DNA of 28,188 nt from Porticoccaceae bacterium (GTDB taxonomy: Bacteria; Pseudomonadota; Gammaproteobacteria; Pseudomonadales; Porticoccaceae). The stretch is from the NCBI GenBank assembly GCA_002591625.1, contig PCDB01000054.1:6715-34902 (forward strand), read 5' to 3'. Both the position numbers and the translations under genes were made by a program. Positions 11,398-22,797 of this stretch are shown in pieces (position 1 is the stretch's first letter; each line of letters begins with the position of its first letter). Under the pieces are notes generated by a model, which ran no database searches, was not told the DNA's origin, and worked only from the letters and a program-made list of their open reading frames with translations.

Positions 11398-13695
11398 TCA
11401 CTTTGCAAGGATAGCTGCTTTTTCTGTTTTATCAATCGGCTGACATTTGATTGAAACTTTATTGCCGGCAACTGTCACTTTGGCGAGGCCGCCATTCTTG
11501 GAGAGCACGCCGAATAGGACTTCTTCAGCAAGCGGCTTTTTTATGTGTTCTTGAATTAAGCGATCCATCGGTCTTGCACCCATTTTACTGTCATAGCCAT
11601 TTTTTGCTAACCAAGACCGTGCTTTATTATCGACTTCCAGAAACACTTTTTTGTCATCTAATTGCACTTGCAATTGAACTAAGAATTTATCCACCACAGT
11701 TTTAATCACTTTTTTAGTCAAACTCCCAAACTGGACTATATCATCAAGTCTGTTTCGAAACTCAGGACTAAATATCTTCTTTATCGATTCAATTCCATCG
11801 GAGCTGTGATCTTGAGTTGAAAATCCAATTGATGTTCGGCTCATTAATTCCGCGCCGGCATTAGTTGTCATTATTATTATTATGTTTTTGAAATCGGCTT
11901 TTCTCCCGTCATTGTCGGTCAAGGCTCCATGATCCATCACCTGCAAGAGTATATTAAATACATCCGGATGAGCTTTTTCAATTTCGTCCAAGAGCAAAAC
12001 AGAGTATGGTTGCTTATTAATGGCCTCAGTTAGAAGTCCCCCTTTATCGTAACCGATATACCCGGGCGGAGCCCCAATTAGCCGAGACACTGTGTGACGT
12101 TCCATATATTCAGACATGTCAAAACGGATCAGCTCAACCCCTAATATCTTTGCTAATTGTTTGCTTAGTTCTGTTTTACCCACTCCGGTTGGTCCGGCAA
12201 ATAAATAGCTTCCGATGGGTTTGTTTTCCTCTCGCAAACCTGCCCTGGCGAGCTTGATAGCAGTAGACAGTTTGTCGATTGCATGATCTTGTCCAAAAAC
12301 AGTCATCTTGAGTTTTTGGGCTAACCCTTTGAGTTGCTTCTTGTCAGAGTTAGAAACACTTTTGGGAGGTATACGGGCAATTTTTGAGATGATCTTTTCA
12401 ATGTCAGACACACTTACAATTTTTTTACGTTTATCAGCGGTTTGGAGCCTTTGAAACGCTCCTGCTTCGTCAATAACATCAATTGCCTTATCAGGTAAAA
12501 ATCTATCATTAATAAATTTGCTAGAAAGTTCAGCTGCTGATCTAAGAGAAGCGTCGCTATAACGCAACGAATGATGGTGTTCGAAACGTGATTTCAGTCC
12601 CTTTAAAATTTGGTGTGCCTCTTCAACAGTAGGTTCAGAGATGTCGATCTTCTGGAATCGTCTTGATAGGGCATGATCTTTGTCAAATACTCCGCGATAC
12701 TCTTGGTAGGTGGTTGAACCGATGCACCGAATTTCACCTGATGATAGAAGCGGTTTTAAAATATTAGAAGCATCCATCACCCCGCCTGAAGCAGCGCCGG
12801 CTCCAATTATAGTATGAATCTCGTCTATGAAGAGAATGCATTTGTCTTTCTGTTTTAGTTCATTGATTATTCCTTTCAGCCGTTTCTCAAAATCTCCTCT
12901 ATATTTTGTTCCAGCGAGCAATGATCCCATATCCAAAGAATAAACTGTGCTATTCAATATTGGTTCAGCGACCTTTCCTTCAACTATAAGTTGCGCTAGT
13001 CCCTCGGCTATGGCGGTCTTCCCTACCCCTGCTTCCCCGACTAATAATGGATTGTTTTTTCTTCGACGCATCAGAATTTGGCTCAGCCGTTCAAGCTCCG
13101 ATATCCTACCGATTAGAGGGTCAATTAGGCCCTTTTCCGCCTTAGAATTCAGATTAGTAGCAAATTGTATTAGTAGCGCATCCGATTTAATTGGAGTTTC
13201 ACTATCTTGATCAGGCTCATTTATGGGTTGATCAGTATTCGATGGTTCGGAGTGATCAGCCATTTTAGAAATGCCGTGAGAAATAAAGTTGACAACATCG
13301 ATACGAGCAACATTTTGTAATCGTAATAGGTATACCGCTTGACTTTCTTGTTCACTAAAAATTGCTACGATGACATTGGCACCCATGACCTCCCTTGTGT
13401 TAGCGGAATTGACTTGAAAGACAGCTCTTTGAAGAACTCTTTGAAATCCATGCGTTGGCTTTGTTTCTTGATCTTCTTCATTTTCAGAAATTCTAGGAAT
13501 GGTGGAGTCAATAAATTCTTGAAGATCTTGCCTAAGCAGACCCAGGTCTGCGCCGCACGCCTTCAGGACTCTGGATGCGGACGCATCATCGAGAAGTGCT
13601 AGCAACAGATGTTCCACTGTCATAAACTCGTGGCGATTTTCGCGGGCGGTTTTGAAAGCGAGATTTAAAGTAACTTCAAGTTCACGGCTCAGCAT
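11398..13695 (-). CDS. clpA: ATP-dependent Clp protease ATP-binding subunit ClpA
   Basis: A 765-residue AAA+ unfoldase that feeds proteins to ClpP. It has an N-terminal Clp-N repeat domain (about 1-145) that docks ClpS, then a D1 ATPase with Walker A GEAGVGKT (220-227) and Walker B LFIDE (288-292). D2 has Walker A GPTGVGKT (501-508) and Walker B LLLDEIEKAH. The ClpP-contact tripeptide appears as IGF (in SIGFSTQ) instead of the IGL of E. coli ClpA; IGF is used by ClpX, so function is expected. There is no long middle coiled coil, which excludes ClpB. It begins 5 bases after the clpS stop, so clpS-clpA form one operon. Confidence 0.97.
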   Translation of the reverse strand: MLSRELEVTLNLAFKTARENRHEFMTVEHLLLALLDDASASRVLKACGADLGLLRQDLQEFIDSTIPRISENEEDQETKPTHGFQRVLQRAVFQVNSANTREVMGANVIVAIFSEQESQAVYLLRLQNVARIDVVNFISHGISKMADHSEPSNTDQPINEPDQDSETPIKSDALLIQFATNLNSKAEKGLIDPLIGRISELERLSQILMRRRKNNPLLVGEAGVGKTAIAEGLAQLIVEGKVAEPILNSTVYSLDMGSLLAGTKYRGDFEKRLKGIINELKQKDKCILFIDEIHTIIGAGAASGGVMDASNILKPLLSSGEIRCIGSTTYQEYRGVFDKDHALSRRFQKIDISEPTVEEAHQILKGLKSRFEHHHSLRYSDASLRSAAELSSKFINDRFLPDKAIDVIDEAGAFQRLQTADKRKKIVSVSDIEKIISKIARIPPKSVSNSDKKQLKGLAQKLKMTVFGQDHAIDKLSTAIKLARAGLREENKPIGSYLFAGPTGVGKTELSKQLAKILGVELIRFDMSEYMERHTVSRLIGAPPGYIGYDKGGLLTEAINKQPYSVLLLDEIEKAHPDVFNILLQVMDHGALTDNDGRKADFKNIIIIMTTNAGAELMSRTSIGFSTQDHSSDGIESIKKIFSPEFRNRLDDIVQFGSLTKKVIKTVVDKFLVQLQVQLDDKKVFLEVDNKARSWLAKNGYDSKMGARPMDRLIQEHIKKPLAEEVLFGVLSKNGGLAKVTVAGNKVSIKCQPIDKTEKAAILAK

Positions 13696-13700
13696 CGGTA

Positions 13701-14039
13701 CTAGTCTTCGTCACACGGTTCAGCTTCGCATAACAGCGGATGCTGGTGCTGCATTGAATATTTGTTAACCATCGCTGCTTTTGTTTCCGCTATGTCTTGG
13801 GTATAGATGCCACAAACTCCTTTGCCTTCGTTGTGAATCATGAGCATAATTCTCGTGGCAGTTTCACGAGTTTTGCTGAAAAACTTTTCTATTAATTCTA
13901 CGACAAATTCCATTGGAGTGTAATCATCATTTAGCAGTACGACCTGGTAGAGACGCGGTTTCTGAAGAGCTGGGGGCTTCTCTTTTACTAATACTCCTAC
14001 ATCTTCATCGGTGCCGTACTCGTTAGTTTTTTGACTCAT
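13701..14039 (-). CDS. clpS: ATP-dependent Clp protease adaptor ClpS
   Basis: A 112-residue adaptor that recognises N-end-rule degrons and delivers them to ClpA. The core shows the degron-pocket residues [11 protein letters not shown] (Asn-Asp-Asp loop), the helix [14 protein letters not shown] with the conserved His, and [14 protein letters not shown] 14039 is chosen because AGG lies a few bases upstream (GGCAGGTTGTCATTC before the ATG) and because the resulting length and N-terminus match the family; an upstream ATG at 14096 would add 19 hydrophobic/basic residues without family support. It is the first gene of a clpS-clpA pair. The cspD gene that often lies between clpS and icd is absent. 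Confidence 0.95.
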   Translation of the reverse strand: MSQKTNEYGTDEDVGVLVKEKPPALQKPRLYQVVLLNDDYTPMEFVVELIEKFFSKTRETATRIMLMIHNEGKGVCGIYTQDIAETKAAMVNKYSMQHQHPLLCEAEPCDED

Positions 14040-14231
14040 GAATGACAACCTGCCTCGGTACAAAAAATGTGAAATTAGTATCTGTTTTACTCTCAAAAAA
14101 ACGTCTAGATATTAAATAAATGACAACATCTTCAGCTTAAGAACCGACTGTTTTTTGTCGACCATCCATTGAGTGCATTTATATAGCCATCAGGAGTCGG
14201 CTCAAAGTCTATTAACCCATACCGGATAATG

Positions 14232-15485
14232 TTACATACTTTCTATAATCGCCTCACCAAACTGCGAGCAAGAGAGAAGCTGAGCATTTTCCATTAGTCT
14301 CTCAAAATCATAAGTCACCTTTTTTTGAGATATTGCACCCTCGATTCCCTTGACTACAAGATCAGCGGCCTCGCCCCATCCCATATGCCGCAACATCATT
14401 TCTGCAGACAAAATGAGCGAACCTGGATTCACTTTATCTTGGCCCGCATATTTTGGGGCCGTGCCATGAGTTGCCTCAAAAATTGCTATATCGTCTGATA
14501 AGTTTGCTCCTGGAGCTATACCTATCCCTCCGACTTGAGCGGCAAGAGCATCAGAAATGTAATCGCCATTTAAATTCATGGTCGCTATGACGCTGTATTC
14601 ATTTGGTCGCGTCAGTATTTGCTGTAACATCGCGTCGGCAATTACATCTTTTATTATAATTTCCTGTCCTGAATTGGGATTCTTAACAACGTGCCAAGGT
14701 CCTCCGTCTAGCGCAGTGCCACCGAACTGCTCCTGAGCGACTTCATAACCCCAATCACAAAAAGCACCCTCGGTAAACTTCATTATGTTGCCCTTGTGAA
14801 CTAACGTGACTGACGTTTTGTTTTGATCTATTGCATATTGAATTGCCTTAGCCACTAGTCTCTTGGTGCCCTCTTCTGAAATGGGCTTCACTCCGATGCC
14901 ACAATTATCTTCGAATCGAATTTTCGAGACCCCCATGTTCTCCTTCAGGAAGCCGATAATCTGCTTGGCCCCGTCACTGCCGCCTTTCCATTCTATTCCT
15001 GCATAGATGTCTTCAGAGTTTTCACGAAAAATACACATATCTACCTTTTGTGGTTCTTTCACAGGCGAGGGGACACCTTCGAACCAACGAACAGGACGCT
15101 GGCATACAAATAGGTCAAGTTCTTGCCTTAACGCCACGTTGAGGGATCTAAATCCGCCTCCAACAGGCGTCGTTAAGGGTCCTTTGATTGACACAATATA
15201 TTCTTTGATTGCCTCTAATGTTTCGGCTGGAAACCAGTCTCCTTCATATAATTCTGCTGCTTTCTCTCCGCAATACACCTCCATCCAAGAGATTTTCCGT
15301 TCTCCTCCATAGGCTTTTTTTATTGCTGCATCTATGACGCTGATCATTACTGGTGTAATGTCCATTCCAATACCATCGCCTTCAATGTATGGTATCACCG
15401 GGTTGTTGGGAACGTTTAAGGTAAAATCTGTGTTAATGGTGACCTTTTCTCCGGATTCTGGGATTTCAATATGTTGATACGCCAT
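14232..15485 (-). CDS. icd: NADP-dependent isocitrate dehydrogenase
   Basis: A 417-residue homodimeric TCA-cycle enzyme converting isocitrate to 2-oxoglutarate, CO2 and NADPH. It is colinear with E. coli Icd. The substrate-binding and regulatory serine is Ser114 ([16 protein letters not shown]), the site that AceK phosphorylates in enteric bacteria; aceK is not in this window. NADP specificity is supported by [17 protein letters not shown], with the Lys-Tyr pair that contacts the 2'-phosphate. CGAGG lies about 7 bases before the ATG. It competes for isocitrate with the aceA product encoded 8 kb away, so it sits at the branch point between TCA cycle and glyoxylate shunt. Confidence 0.97.
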   Translation of the reverse strand: MAYQHIEIPESGEKVTINTDFTLNVPNNPVIPYIEGDGIGMDITPVMISVIDAAIKKAYGGERKISWMEVYCGEKAAELYEGDWFPAETLEAIKEYIVSIKGPLTTPVGGGFRSLNVALRQELDLFVCQRPVRWFEGVPSPVKEPQKVDMCIFRENSEDIYAGIEWKGGSDGAKQIIGFLKENMGVSKIRFEDNCGIGVKPISEEGTKRLVAKAIQYAIDQNKTSVTLVHKGNIMKFTEGAFCDWGYEVAQEQFGGTALDGGPWHVVKNPNSGQEIIIKDVIADAMLQQILTRPNEYSVIATMNLNGDYISDALAAQVGGIGIAPGANLSDDIAIFEATHGTAPKYAGQDKVNPGSLILSAEMMLRHMGWGEAADLVVKGIEGAISQKKVTYDFERLMENAQLLSCSQFGEAIIESM

Positions 15486-15866
15486 TTTTTGCCTCGTTAA
15501 CTGGGTACATTTGTTAGCAGCAAGTTTTGGACTTCCTGCCGAATCTTCCTATGACCACATTTTACCATAGATACCCATGGTTTTAGAACTCGTCAATGCG
15601 TTGATTACGTTGTATCTATACATTTCAATTCTTTTCTATAATGTGGCTTTTAGTGTCATTACGACCTCTTAAGGAGTACGAAGGGTTACGTAGGGTCAGA
15701 TCTTCCAATCGCTGAGGATCCTAGCCGATATAACTGACATTTCTTGGATAAATGCAGGAATAAAGAGACTTTTTGAATGAACTAGTCTTTTTCAATATCA
15801 ATTTCATGATAGAGTCGAAAAACGACGGTTACGTGAAGTTTGTTTAGTCACAATGGATATCTTTAT
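15486..15866. other. 381-base gene-free region between icd and the Nudix gene
   Basis: This region lies between divergent genes and must hold both promoters. On the plus strand a perfect TATAAT lies at 15637-15642 with no good -35. Downstream are a 7-bp stem (GATCTTC 15699-15705 with GAGGATC 15714-15720, 8-base loop) and then a hairpin with a T-run (15762-15797). This could be a 5' leader of the Nudix-mnmA-purB genes or a short untranslated RNA. No open reading frame with recognisable content is seen; the cspD gene known from relatives near icd is not here. Confidence 0.4.
15762..15797 (+). terminator. Hairpin with T-run upstream of the Nudix gene
   Basis: AAAGAGACT (15762-15770) can pair with AGTCTTTTT (15784-15792) as nine pairs including one G-U, with a 13-base loop and T residues in and after the 3' arm. 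It resembles a weak intrinsic terminator or attenuator, but no coding gene reads into it on either strand. Confidence 0.25.
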
Positions 15867-16313
15867 ATGGATGAGCGGATTCATTTGACCGCAGCAACAG
15901 TAGTTTCCAATGACGATTGTTTCCTTCTTGTAAAGGAAAATATTAATGGGTGTCAAGTAATCAATCAGCCCGCAGGTCACGTCATTCCGGGGGAAGATCT
16001 TGTTGCAGCAGCTGTCAGAGAGACTTTAGAGGAAACCGGATGGATTGTTAAACCTTTCGGCTTCTTAGGCTTTTCTACATATTATTCAAAAGCCAGCGGC
16101 ATCACCTACTATCGCGCGAGCTTCTGTGCCGAGCCAGTTAGAGAAGACCCGCTTCAGCCGATCGATGATCAGATTGATGAAGTTCTATGGTTGTCCAGCT
16201 CCGAAATTTATGAATATCAATCCATGCTGAGGAGCCCAATGGTTTTAGATTGTATAGAGCAATATGAAAGGCAGCATATATTCTCATTAAATTTATTTAA
16301 AACATACTTATAG
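15867..16313 (+). CDS. nudJ: NUDIX hydrolase, NudJ-like
   Basis: A 148-residue Nudix protein. The Nudix box is complete: Gly37, Glu43, Arg51-Glu52, Glu55-Glu56 and Gly58 ([20 protein letters not shown] region), which binds the metal that activates water on a diphosphate. NudJ in E. coli hydrolyses thiamine pyrophosphate precursors and nucleoside tri/diphosphates, and lies directly before mnmA as here. Identity with NudJ rests on this synteny plus NQPAGH and the C-terminal [13 protein letters not shown] stretch. ATG 15867 is preferred because the first strand ([10 protein letters not shown]) then starts as in NudJ; a TTG at 15840 in the same frame is an alternative. No strong ribosome-binding site precedes either. 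Confidence 0.85.
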   Translation: MDERIHLTAATVVSNDDCFLLVKENINGCQVINQPAGHVIPGEDLVAAAVRETLEETGWIVKPFGFLGFSTYYSKASGITYYRASFCAEPVREDPLQPIDDQIDEVLWLSSSEIYEYQSMLRSPMVLDCIEQYERQHIFSLNLFKTYL

Positions 16314-16342
16314 TTACTAGCGTAGAAAGGAACCAGGCTATT

Positions 16343-17443
16343 TTGAAAAAAGTGATTGTTGGGATGTCCGGGGGAGTGGACTCATCTGTATCGGCGTTCT
16401 TGCTGCAGAAAAATGGTTACGCCGTCGAAGCTCTTTTTATGAAGAACTGGGATGAGGACGACGAGACCGAGTATTGTACCGCAAAAACTGATTTGCGAGA
16501 TGCCCAACAAGTTTGTTCGGTTTTGGGTATTCCTCTTCATACAGCTAACTTTGCCTCCGAATATTGGGAAAATGTCTTTGATATTTTTCTCAAAGAATAT
16601 GCTTCTGGGAGGACGCCAAACCCAGATGTGCTGTGTAATCGCGAAATCAAATTTAAAGTTTTTCTTGAATATGCTGAAGTTTTAGGAGCCGACTTTATAG
16701 CAACAGGTCACTATGGGAGGATTTTGAAGCGTGGTAATAACTCACATCTGTTTAAAGGAAATGATCTCAATAAAGATCAAACTTATTTTCTATATGCTGT
16801 TCCAGAGGACTCATTAGCCAAATCTCTTTTTCCAGTCGGATCACTGGATAAAAAAGATGTTCGACTTATTGCTAGTCAAGAGAATTTGGTGACATCAAAC
16901 AAAAAAGACAGTACTGGGATATGTTTTATTGGCGAGCGGAGATTTGCAGATTTCCTTTCAAATTATTTGCCGGCACAACCAGGCCTTATGTTAACTCCAG
17001 AGGGAAAGGTGATGGGTGAGCACCAAGGTCTGATCTTTTATACGCTTGGACAACGGCAAGGCCTTAAGATCGGCGGACAAAAAGATAGTTCCAAAGAGCC
17101 TTGGTATGTTCTATCAAAGGATGTAAGCAATAATATCCTTTATGTTGTGCAGGGATCGAGAAATCCGTTGCTTTTCTCTAATCGGCTTGAAGCGAGCTCA
17201 TTGCATTGGATAAACGGACCTCCGAATAGTAAGCAGTTTCCATGCTCTGCAAAAATACGATATCGACAGGACGACCAAAATTGCTTAGTAAGCATTAATC
17301 GCAATGGGCGTTGTGATGTTGCTTTTTTTGAATCTCAGCGAGCTGTTACTCCTGGTCAGTCGATAGTCTTTTACGTTGACGATAGATGCCTTGGTGGTGG
17401 TATTATTGAACGTGCATGGAATGAAAATATTTCGAGGATCTGA
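16343..17443 (+). CDS. mnmA: tRNA-specific 2-thiouridylase MnmA
   Basis: A 366-residue enzyme that puts sulfur on U34 of tRNA-Lys, -Glu and -Gln, using ATP and persulfide from the Tus relay. The PP-loop is SGGVDSS (9-15). The two catalytic cysteines are Cys98 ([12 protein letters not shown]) and Cys194 ([10 protein letters not shown]). The TPNPDVLCN and LNKDQTYFL landmarks are intact. The start is TTG at 16343, supported by AGAAAGGAACCAGG upstream and by the need to keep the [10 protein letters not shown] strand; the next ATG would delete part of it. It lies 29 bases after the Nudix gene, likely in one operon with purB. hflD, usually between mnmA and purB, is absent. Confidence 0.96.
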   Translation: MKKVIVGMSGGVDSSVSAFLLQKNGYAVEALFMKNWDEDDETEYCTAKTDLRDAQQVCSVLGIPLHTANFASEYWENVFDIFLKEYASGRTPNPDVLCNREIKFKVFLEYAEVLGADFIATGHYGRILKRGNNSHLFKGNDLNKDQTYFLYAVPEDSLAKSLFPVGSLDKKDVRLIASQENLVTSNKKDSTGICFIGERRFADFLSNYLPAQPGLMLTPEGKVMGEHQGLIFYTLGQRQGLKIGGQKDSSKEPWYVLSKDVSNNILYVVQGSRNPLLFSNRLEASSLHWINGPPNSKQFPCSAKIRYRQDDQNCLVSINRNGRCDVAFFESQRAVTPGQSIVFYVDDRCLGGGIIERAWNENISRI

Positions 17444-17473
17444 AACTGAAATTTGATCTATAATATGAGTTAA

Positions 17474-18880
<1,407 letters not shown>

Positions 18881-18903
18881 TCAGTCCTCAAAAAAATGTC
18901 GCT

Positions 18904-19878
18904 ATGACCCGTCCCCATAAATTACTTGGAAATTTGTCTCAGAAACGTTTTCTCGATGAATTTTGGCAACAAAAACCTCTTTTCGTAAAAAACGCGTTAC
19001 CTGAGTTGCCCACTTTGATTGAACCTGATGAGCTTGCAGGGTTTGCGATGAACGAAGAAATACACTCTAGATTAATTGTCGGTAAAGAGTTAGAAGTAGA
19101 ATATGGTCCTATCAGCGAAGAGAGATTCCTCACCCTTCCCGAAAATAATTGGTGCTTGCTTGTGGATGCAATGGATCTATGGTCTCCAAAAATAAAAAAA
19201 CTTTTAAACCACTTCGATTTTTTACCAAGTTGGCGTCTCGACGATATCATGGTTACCTATTCGGTTGAAGGCGGAAATGTAGGAGCGCATTTTGATCATT
19301 ATGATGTTTTTTTAATTCAAGGGTTAGGCGAAAAATCATGGAAATTGGGTGGCATATGCGATGAGGATACCGAGCTTAGCAAGCATGAAGATCTCAGAGT
19401 CATTCATGACTTCAAACATGAACGAGAATTTATTATGAGCACAGGGGATATGCTATATCTGCCACCTAGATATGCTCACTACGGAATAACCCTGAGTGAA
19501 AGCATAACCTATTCCGTTGGATTTCGAATGCCTTCCTGCTCCGAGATTCTTAGTGATCTTGCCGTCGAATTAAATACGAAATCAAATTTCCCCAAGTACA
19601 TCAGCGACCCAAGATTAAAGCCGATCGAAAATAAAGACCACATTTCAAACGAATACCTGATCCAAATACGTGCTCGTTTGTCAGAGGTGCTAGACGACGA
19701 TGAACTTCTTTTAGAGTGGTTTGCTAGGTATATGACCGAACCAAAATATCCCGAATCTATGGATGTCACTAATGAGGAACGAATAGCTACGATTGACTTG
19801 AATAATTCAAAAAAAGCGATTCCTACAACAGGCGAAATTATCAAGAAATTTAAGAATGGAAGGCTATTAGAAGGTTAA
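18904..19878 (+). CDS. roxA: RoxA/YcfD-like cupin ribosomal oxygenase (uL16 arginine 3-hydroxylase family)
   Basis: A 324-residue JmjC-type Fe(II)/2-oxoglutarate oxygenase. In E. coli the family member hydroxylates Arg81 of ribosomal protein uL16 and lies next to purB region genes, as here. The iron triad is visible: His129 and Asp131 (VGAHFDHYDVFLIQG) and His192 (RYAHYGI). The upstream WQQKPLFVKNALP (21-33) is the typical RoxA start. The C-terminal part (about 215-324) fits the dimerisation and winged-helix region. It is shorter than the 373-residue E. coli enzyme. It follows purB after 23 bases and is probably co-transcribed. Family is sure; the exact protein substrate is inferred. Confidence 0.88.
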   Translation: MTRPHKLLGNLSQKRFLDEFWQQKPLFVKNALPELPTLIEPDELAGFAMNEEIHSRLIVGKELEVEYGPISEERFLTLPENNWCLLVDAMDLWSPKIKKLLNHFDFLPSWRLDDIMVTYSVEGGNVGAHFDHYDVFLIQGLGEKSWKLGGICDEDTELSKHEDLRVIHDFKHEREFIMSTGDMLYLPPRYAHYGITLSESITYSVGFRMPSCSEILSDLAVELNTKSNFPKYISDPRLKPIENKDHISNEYLIQIRARLSEVLDDDELLLEWFARYMTEPKYPESMDVTNEERIATIDLNNSKKAIPTTGEIIKKFKNGRLLEG

Positions 19879-19969
19879 ATATTTTGTTCTTGATTCCTGA
19901 AGAGGGAGGGCTGAATAAGCAAAATCTGCTTAGGATCAATCATAATTAGAATGACCGACATTTGTCAGA

Positions 19970-20473
19970 TTATTTTTGGTCCGAAGACAACGGCAGTGAG
20001 GTGACTAGTACTCCATTAGAGTCTGCATAGAAGGTCTCGCCAGGGAAAAAAGTCGCGCCGCCAAATGTCACTGGCACATCGATCTCACCCACTCCTCTTT
20101 TCTCCGTTTTCATAGGGTGAATTCCGATTGCTTGCACTCCCAAATTAATGTGAGCCATAGCATCAACATCTCGGACACAACCATAGACTAAAACGCCACT
20201 CCAACAATTTTTCACCGCCATTTCGCAGAGCATGTCACCCAAACACGCTCTTCGCATACTCCCGCCACCATCGACTACGAGTACTCTTTCATCGCCGTTT
20301 TCTGCCAATACTTTTCTGACACAAGAGTTGTCCTCAAAACATTTCACGGTCACAATTTCACCACTAAATGCCTTATTGCCACCAAAACTCTTGAAGATTG
20401 GTTCTACCACCCGCACCTTATCAGCGTGCTGGTCACAGAGATCTGCAGTTGAGATGCCGATTTCTTCCTTCAT
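19970..20473 (-). CDS. rraA: RraA-family protein (regulator of RNase E activity / HMG-OMA aldolase fold)
   Basis: A 167-residue protein of the RraA family. In E. coli RraA binds RNase E and inhibits RNA decay; other members are metal-dependent aldolases of 4-hydroxy-4-methyl-2-oxoglutarate with oxaloacetate decarboxylase activity. The signature [19 protein letters not shown] is present, and the D-x20-R-D spacing is kept (Asp80, Arg101, Asp102 in YGCVRDVDA), so an aldolase or decarboxylase role cannot be excluded. The length is close to the 161 residues of E. coli RraA. The ATG overlaps the glcB stop (TAATG), so it is translationally coupled to malate synthase, an unusual partner. Whether it acts on RNase E or on a keto acid is undecided. 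Confidence 0.9.
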   Translation of the reverse strand: MKEEIGISTADLCDQHADKVRVVEPIFKSFGGNKAFSGEIVTVKCFEDNSCVRKVLAENGDERVLVVDGGGSMRRACLGDMLCEMAVKNCWSGVLVYGCVRDVDAMAHINLGVQAIGIHPMKTEKRGVGEIDVPVTFGGATFFPGETFYADSNGVLVTSLPLSSDQK

Positions 20474-22641
20474 TAATTTCCCGATTTTTTTACTAGTCTA
20501 TAGTGGTGCAGGGTTGGCTCGGTATAACCGTTAGGTTGGACGGAGCCCTTAAAAATTAGATCAGAAGCGGCTTGAAATGCGAGATTGCCTGAATAGTTTG
20601 GACCCATCCTTGTATAACTATGATCGTCCCGATTTTGATTGTCAACCAATTCCGCCATCTTCTCTAAGGTTTTTATTACCTGTCCGTGGGAACAAAGTCC
20701 ATGCTCTAACCAATTGGCGATGTGTTGGCTTGATATCCTCAGAGTAGCACGATCCTCCATCAAGCCTATATCGTTAATGTCTGGAACTTTAGAACAACCT
20801 ATGCCTTGATCGATCCAACGAACCACATAGCCAAGAATTCCTTGTATATTGTTTTCTAATTCTCTTTGGATTTCCTCAATATCTAATGTCCGATTTGCCA
20901 TAAGAGGTATATCAAGAATATCATCCACCCGCGCTGGAGTGCGATTGGAAAGTTGCTTTTGCTGCGCTGAAACATTGATTTCATGATAATGAATAGCATG
21001 CAGTGTTGCAGCTGTGGGAGATGGAACCCAGGCTGTATTAGCCCCTGATCTTGGATGAGCAGATTTTTGGTTCATCATATCCGACATTTTGTCAGGCATT
21101 GGCCACATACCTTTACCAATTTGTGCTTTTCCTCCGAAGCCACAACTCAGACCGATATCGACATTTCGATCTTCATATGCCTTAATCCAGACACGTTCTT
21201 TGAGCTCATTTTTGGGCAGAAATGGGCCCGCTAACATACTTGTGTGAATCTCGTCGCCAGTTCGGTCTAAAAAGCCAGTATTTATAAATACAACTCGATC
21301 TTTTACAGTCCTAATGCACTCTTTGAGATTGACAGATGTTCGTCGTTCTTCATCCATTACTCCCATCTTGATCGAATAACGAGGTATATGCAGCATATCT
21401 TCCACAGCATTAAAAAGGGCGTTTGAGAAAGCAGTTTCCTCAGGGCCATGCATTTTCGGTTTAACGATATATATGCTGCCCGCGTTTGAATTTTTGTATT
21501 TGCCGAGCCCTTTAAGATCATAAAGTCCAATCAAACTTGTGATTATTGCGTCCATGATTCCTTCGGGTACTTCGTTTCCGGAACTGTCCAGCACCATAGG
21601 GCTTGTCATTAATAATCCAACATTTCGGACAAACATTAGAGCGCGTCCAGATAGCTTTAAAGAGTTGCCGTCGGGCGCCACAAACTCTCGATCAGCATTC
21701 ATTTTTCTTTCAACAGCTTTACCATTGCGAATAAAAGAGGATGACAAGTCACCTTTCATTAAACCTAACCAGTTCCGATAAGCGAGCACCTTATCGTCAG
21801 AATCCACTGTTGCTACGGAATCCTCACAATCCATGATGGTTGTAATAGCTGACTCCAAAATGATATCTTTTACTCCAGCGAGGTCAGAACTCCCAACCGA
21901 AGTGCCCCTGTCCACTTGAATTTCAATATGTAGGTCGTTGTTTTTTAATATAATTGATGAAGGCGACTCTGGATTCCCGGCATAACCAACATACTGCGTT
22001 TCGTTTTTAAGACGAGCTTCAGAGCCGTCGGTCATTAGCATGATAAGCTTCCCTTCTTGCAAATTATAACGTGTCACATGGCGATGAAAATTATTTTTAA
22101 TTGGAGCTGCTTTATCAAGAAAAGCACGGCCATATTGGATTACTTTTTCTCCTCTAACAGGATTATAGTGAGCACCTTTCTGGGCATTCCGTTCTTCCGA
22201 GATAACATCATTCCCATAAAGCGCGTCATAAAGACTGCCCCAACGAGCATTTGCGGCATTAATTGCAAATCTTGCGTTTGTGATAGGTACGACTAATTGT
22301 GGTCCAGCTTGAGAAGAAATTTCGAAATCTACATTCACTGGAGATATTATGAAGTCATCGCCTCCTGGCACCAAATATCCAATGTCTTGCAGGAAGCTCT
22401 TGTATTTTTCAAAATTATTGGTGTGTTTATGTTTCTTGTGCCAGTCATCAATTTGATCTTGCAACATAATTCGTTTGGCTAGAAGCGCTCTGTTTTTTGG
22501 CCCAAACTCGGATATTATCTTTGCAGCTCCATTCCAAAACGTTTCACTGTCAATTCCTAAATCAGGACAAACTTCATTGGAGATTAATTGGTATATCTCG
22601 TCCGATATATCGAGGCCGGCACAACTGATTCGGTTGGACAT
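20473..22641 (-). CDS. glcB: Malate synthase G
   Basis: A 722-residue monomeric enzyme that condenses glyoxylate with acetyl-CoA to malate, the second step of the glyoxylate shunt. The length equals the E. coli G form (723) and exceeds the A form (about 530). The metal-site stretch [14 protein letters not shown] and the arginine of [11 protein letters not shown] (about 338) are seen. The catalytic base is Asp630 ([13 protein letters not shown]), and Cys is kept in [13 protein letters not shown]. The downstream gene rraA overlaps the stop codon. Upstream, in the same direction, lies a LysR regulator, and aceA lies beyond it on the other strand. Confidence 0.97.
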   Translation of the reverse strand: MSNRISCAGLDISDEIYQLISNEVCPDLGIDSETFWNGAAKIISEFGPKNRALLAKRIMLQDQIDDWHKKHKHTNNFEKYKSFLQDIGYLVPGGDDFIISPVNVDFEISSQAGPQLVVPITNARFAINAANARWGSLYDALYGNDVISEERNAQKGAHYNPVRGEKVIQYGRAFLDKAAPIKNNFHRHVTRYNLQEGKLIMLMTDGSEARLKNETQYVGYAGNPESPSSIILKNNDLHIEIQVDRGTSVGSSDLAGVKDIILESAITTIMDCEDSVATVDSDDKVLAYRNWLGLMKGDLSSSFIRNGKAVERKMNADREFVAPDGNSLKLSGRALMFVRNVGLLMTSPMVLDSSGNEVPEGIMDAIITSLIGLYDLKGLGKYKNSNAGSIYIVKPKMHGPEETAFSNALFNAVEDMLHIPRYSIKMGVMDEERRTSVNLKECIRTVKDRVVFINTGFLDRTGDEIHTSMLAGPFLPKNELKERVWIKAYEDRNVDIGLSCGFGGKAQIGKGMWPMPDKMSDMMNQKSAHPRSGANTAWVPSPTAATLHAIHYHEINVSAQQKQLSNRTPARVDDILDIPLMANRTLDIEEIQRELENNIQGILGYVVRWIDQGIGCSKVPDINDIGLMEDRATLRISSQHIANWLEHGLCSHGQVIKTLEKMAELVDNQNRDDHSYTRMGPNYSGNLAFQAASDLIFKGSVQPNGYTEPTLHHYRLVKKSGN

Positions 22642-22797
22642 ATTCTGTGCTCGCTTTTTCCGAATATTTGTTTTTTATTAGCATAAAATAAAAAAACTAC
22701 GGGCGATTTTAGAGCAAGAGATGTTAATTTGTATAATTAATTAATTTAATGGTTTAGTTAAAATTTTAAATCTACCTATCGCAGTCCGTTTCTCGAT

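Noticed and set aside
14040..14096. Longer clpS start at ATG 14096
   Set aside because: The extra 19 residues are unlike ClpS N-termini, and the ATG at 14039 has an AGG ribosome-binding site upstream.
19916..19932. Perfect 6-bp hairpin TAAGCA/TGCTTA after roxA, considered as a terminator
   Set aside because: No T-run follows on either strand and the stem is short.
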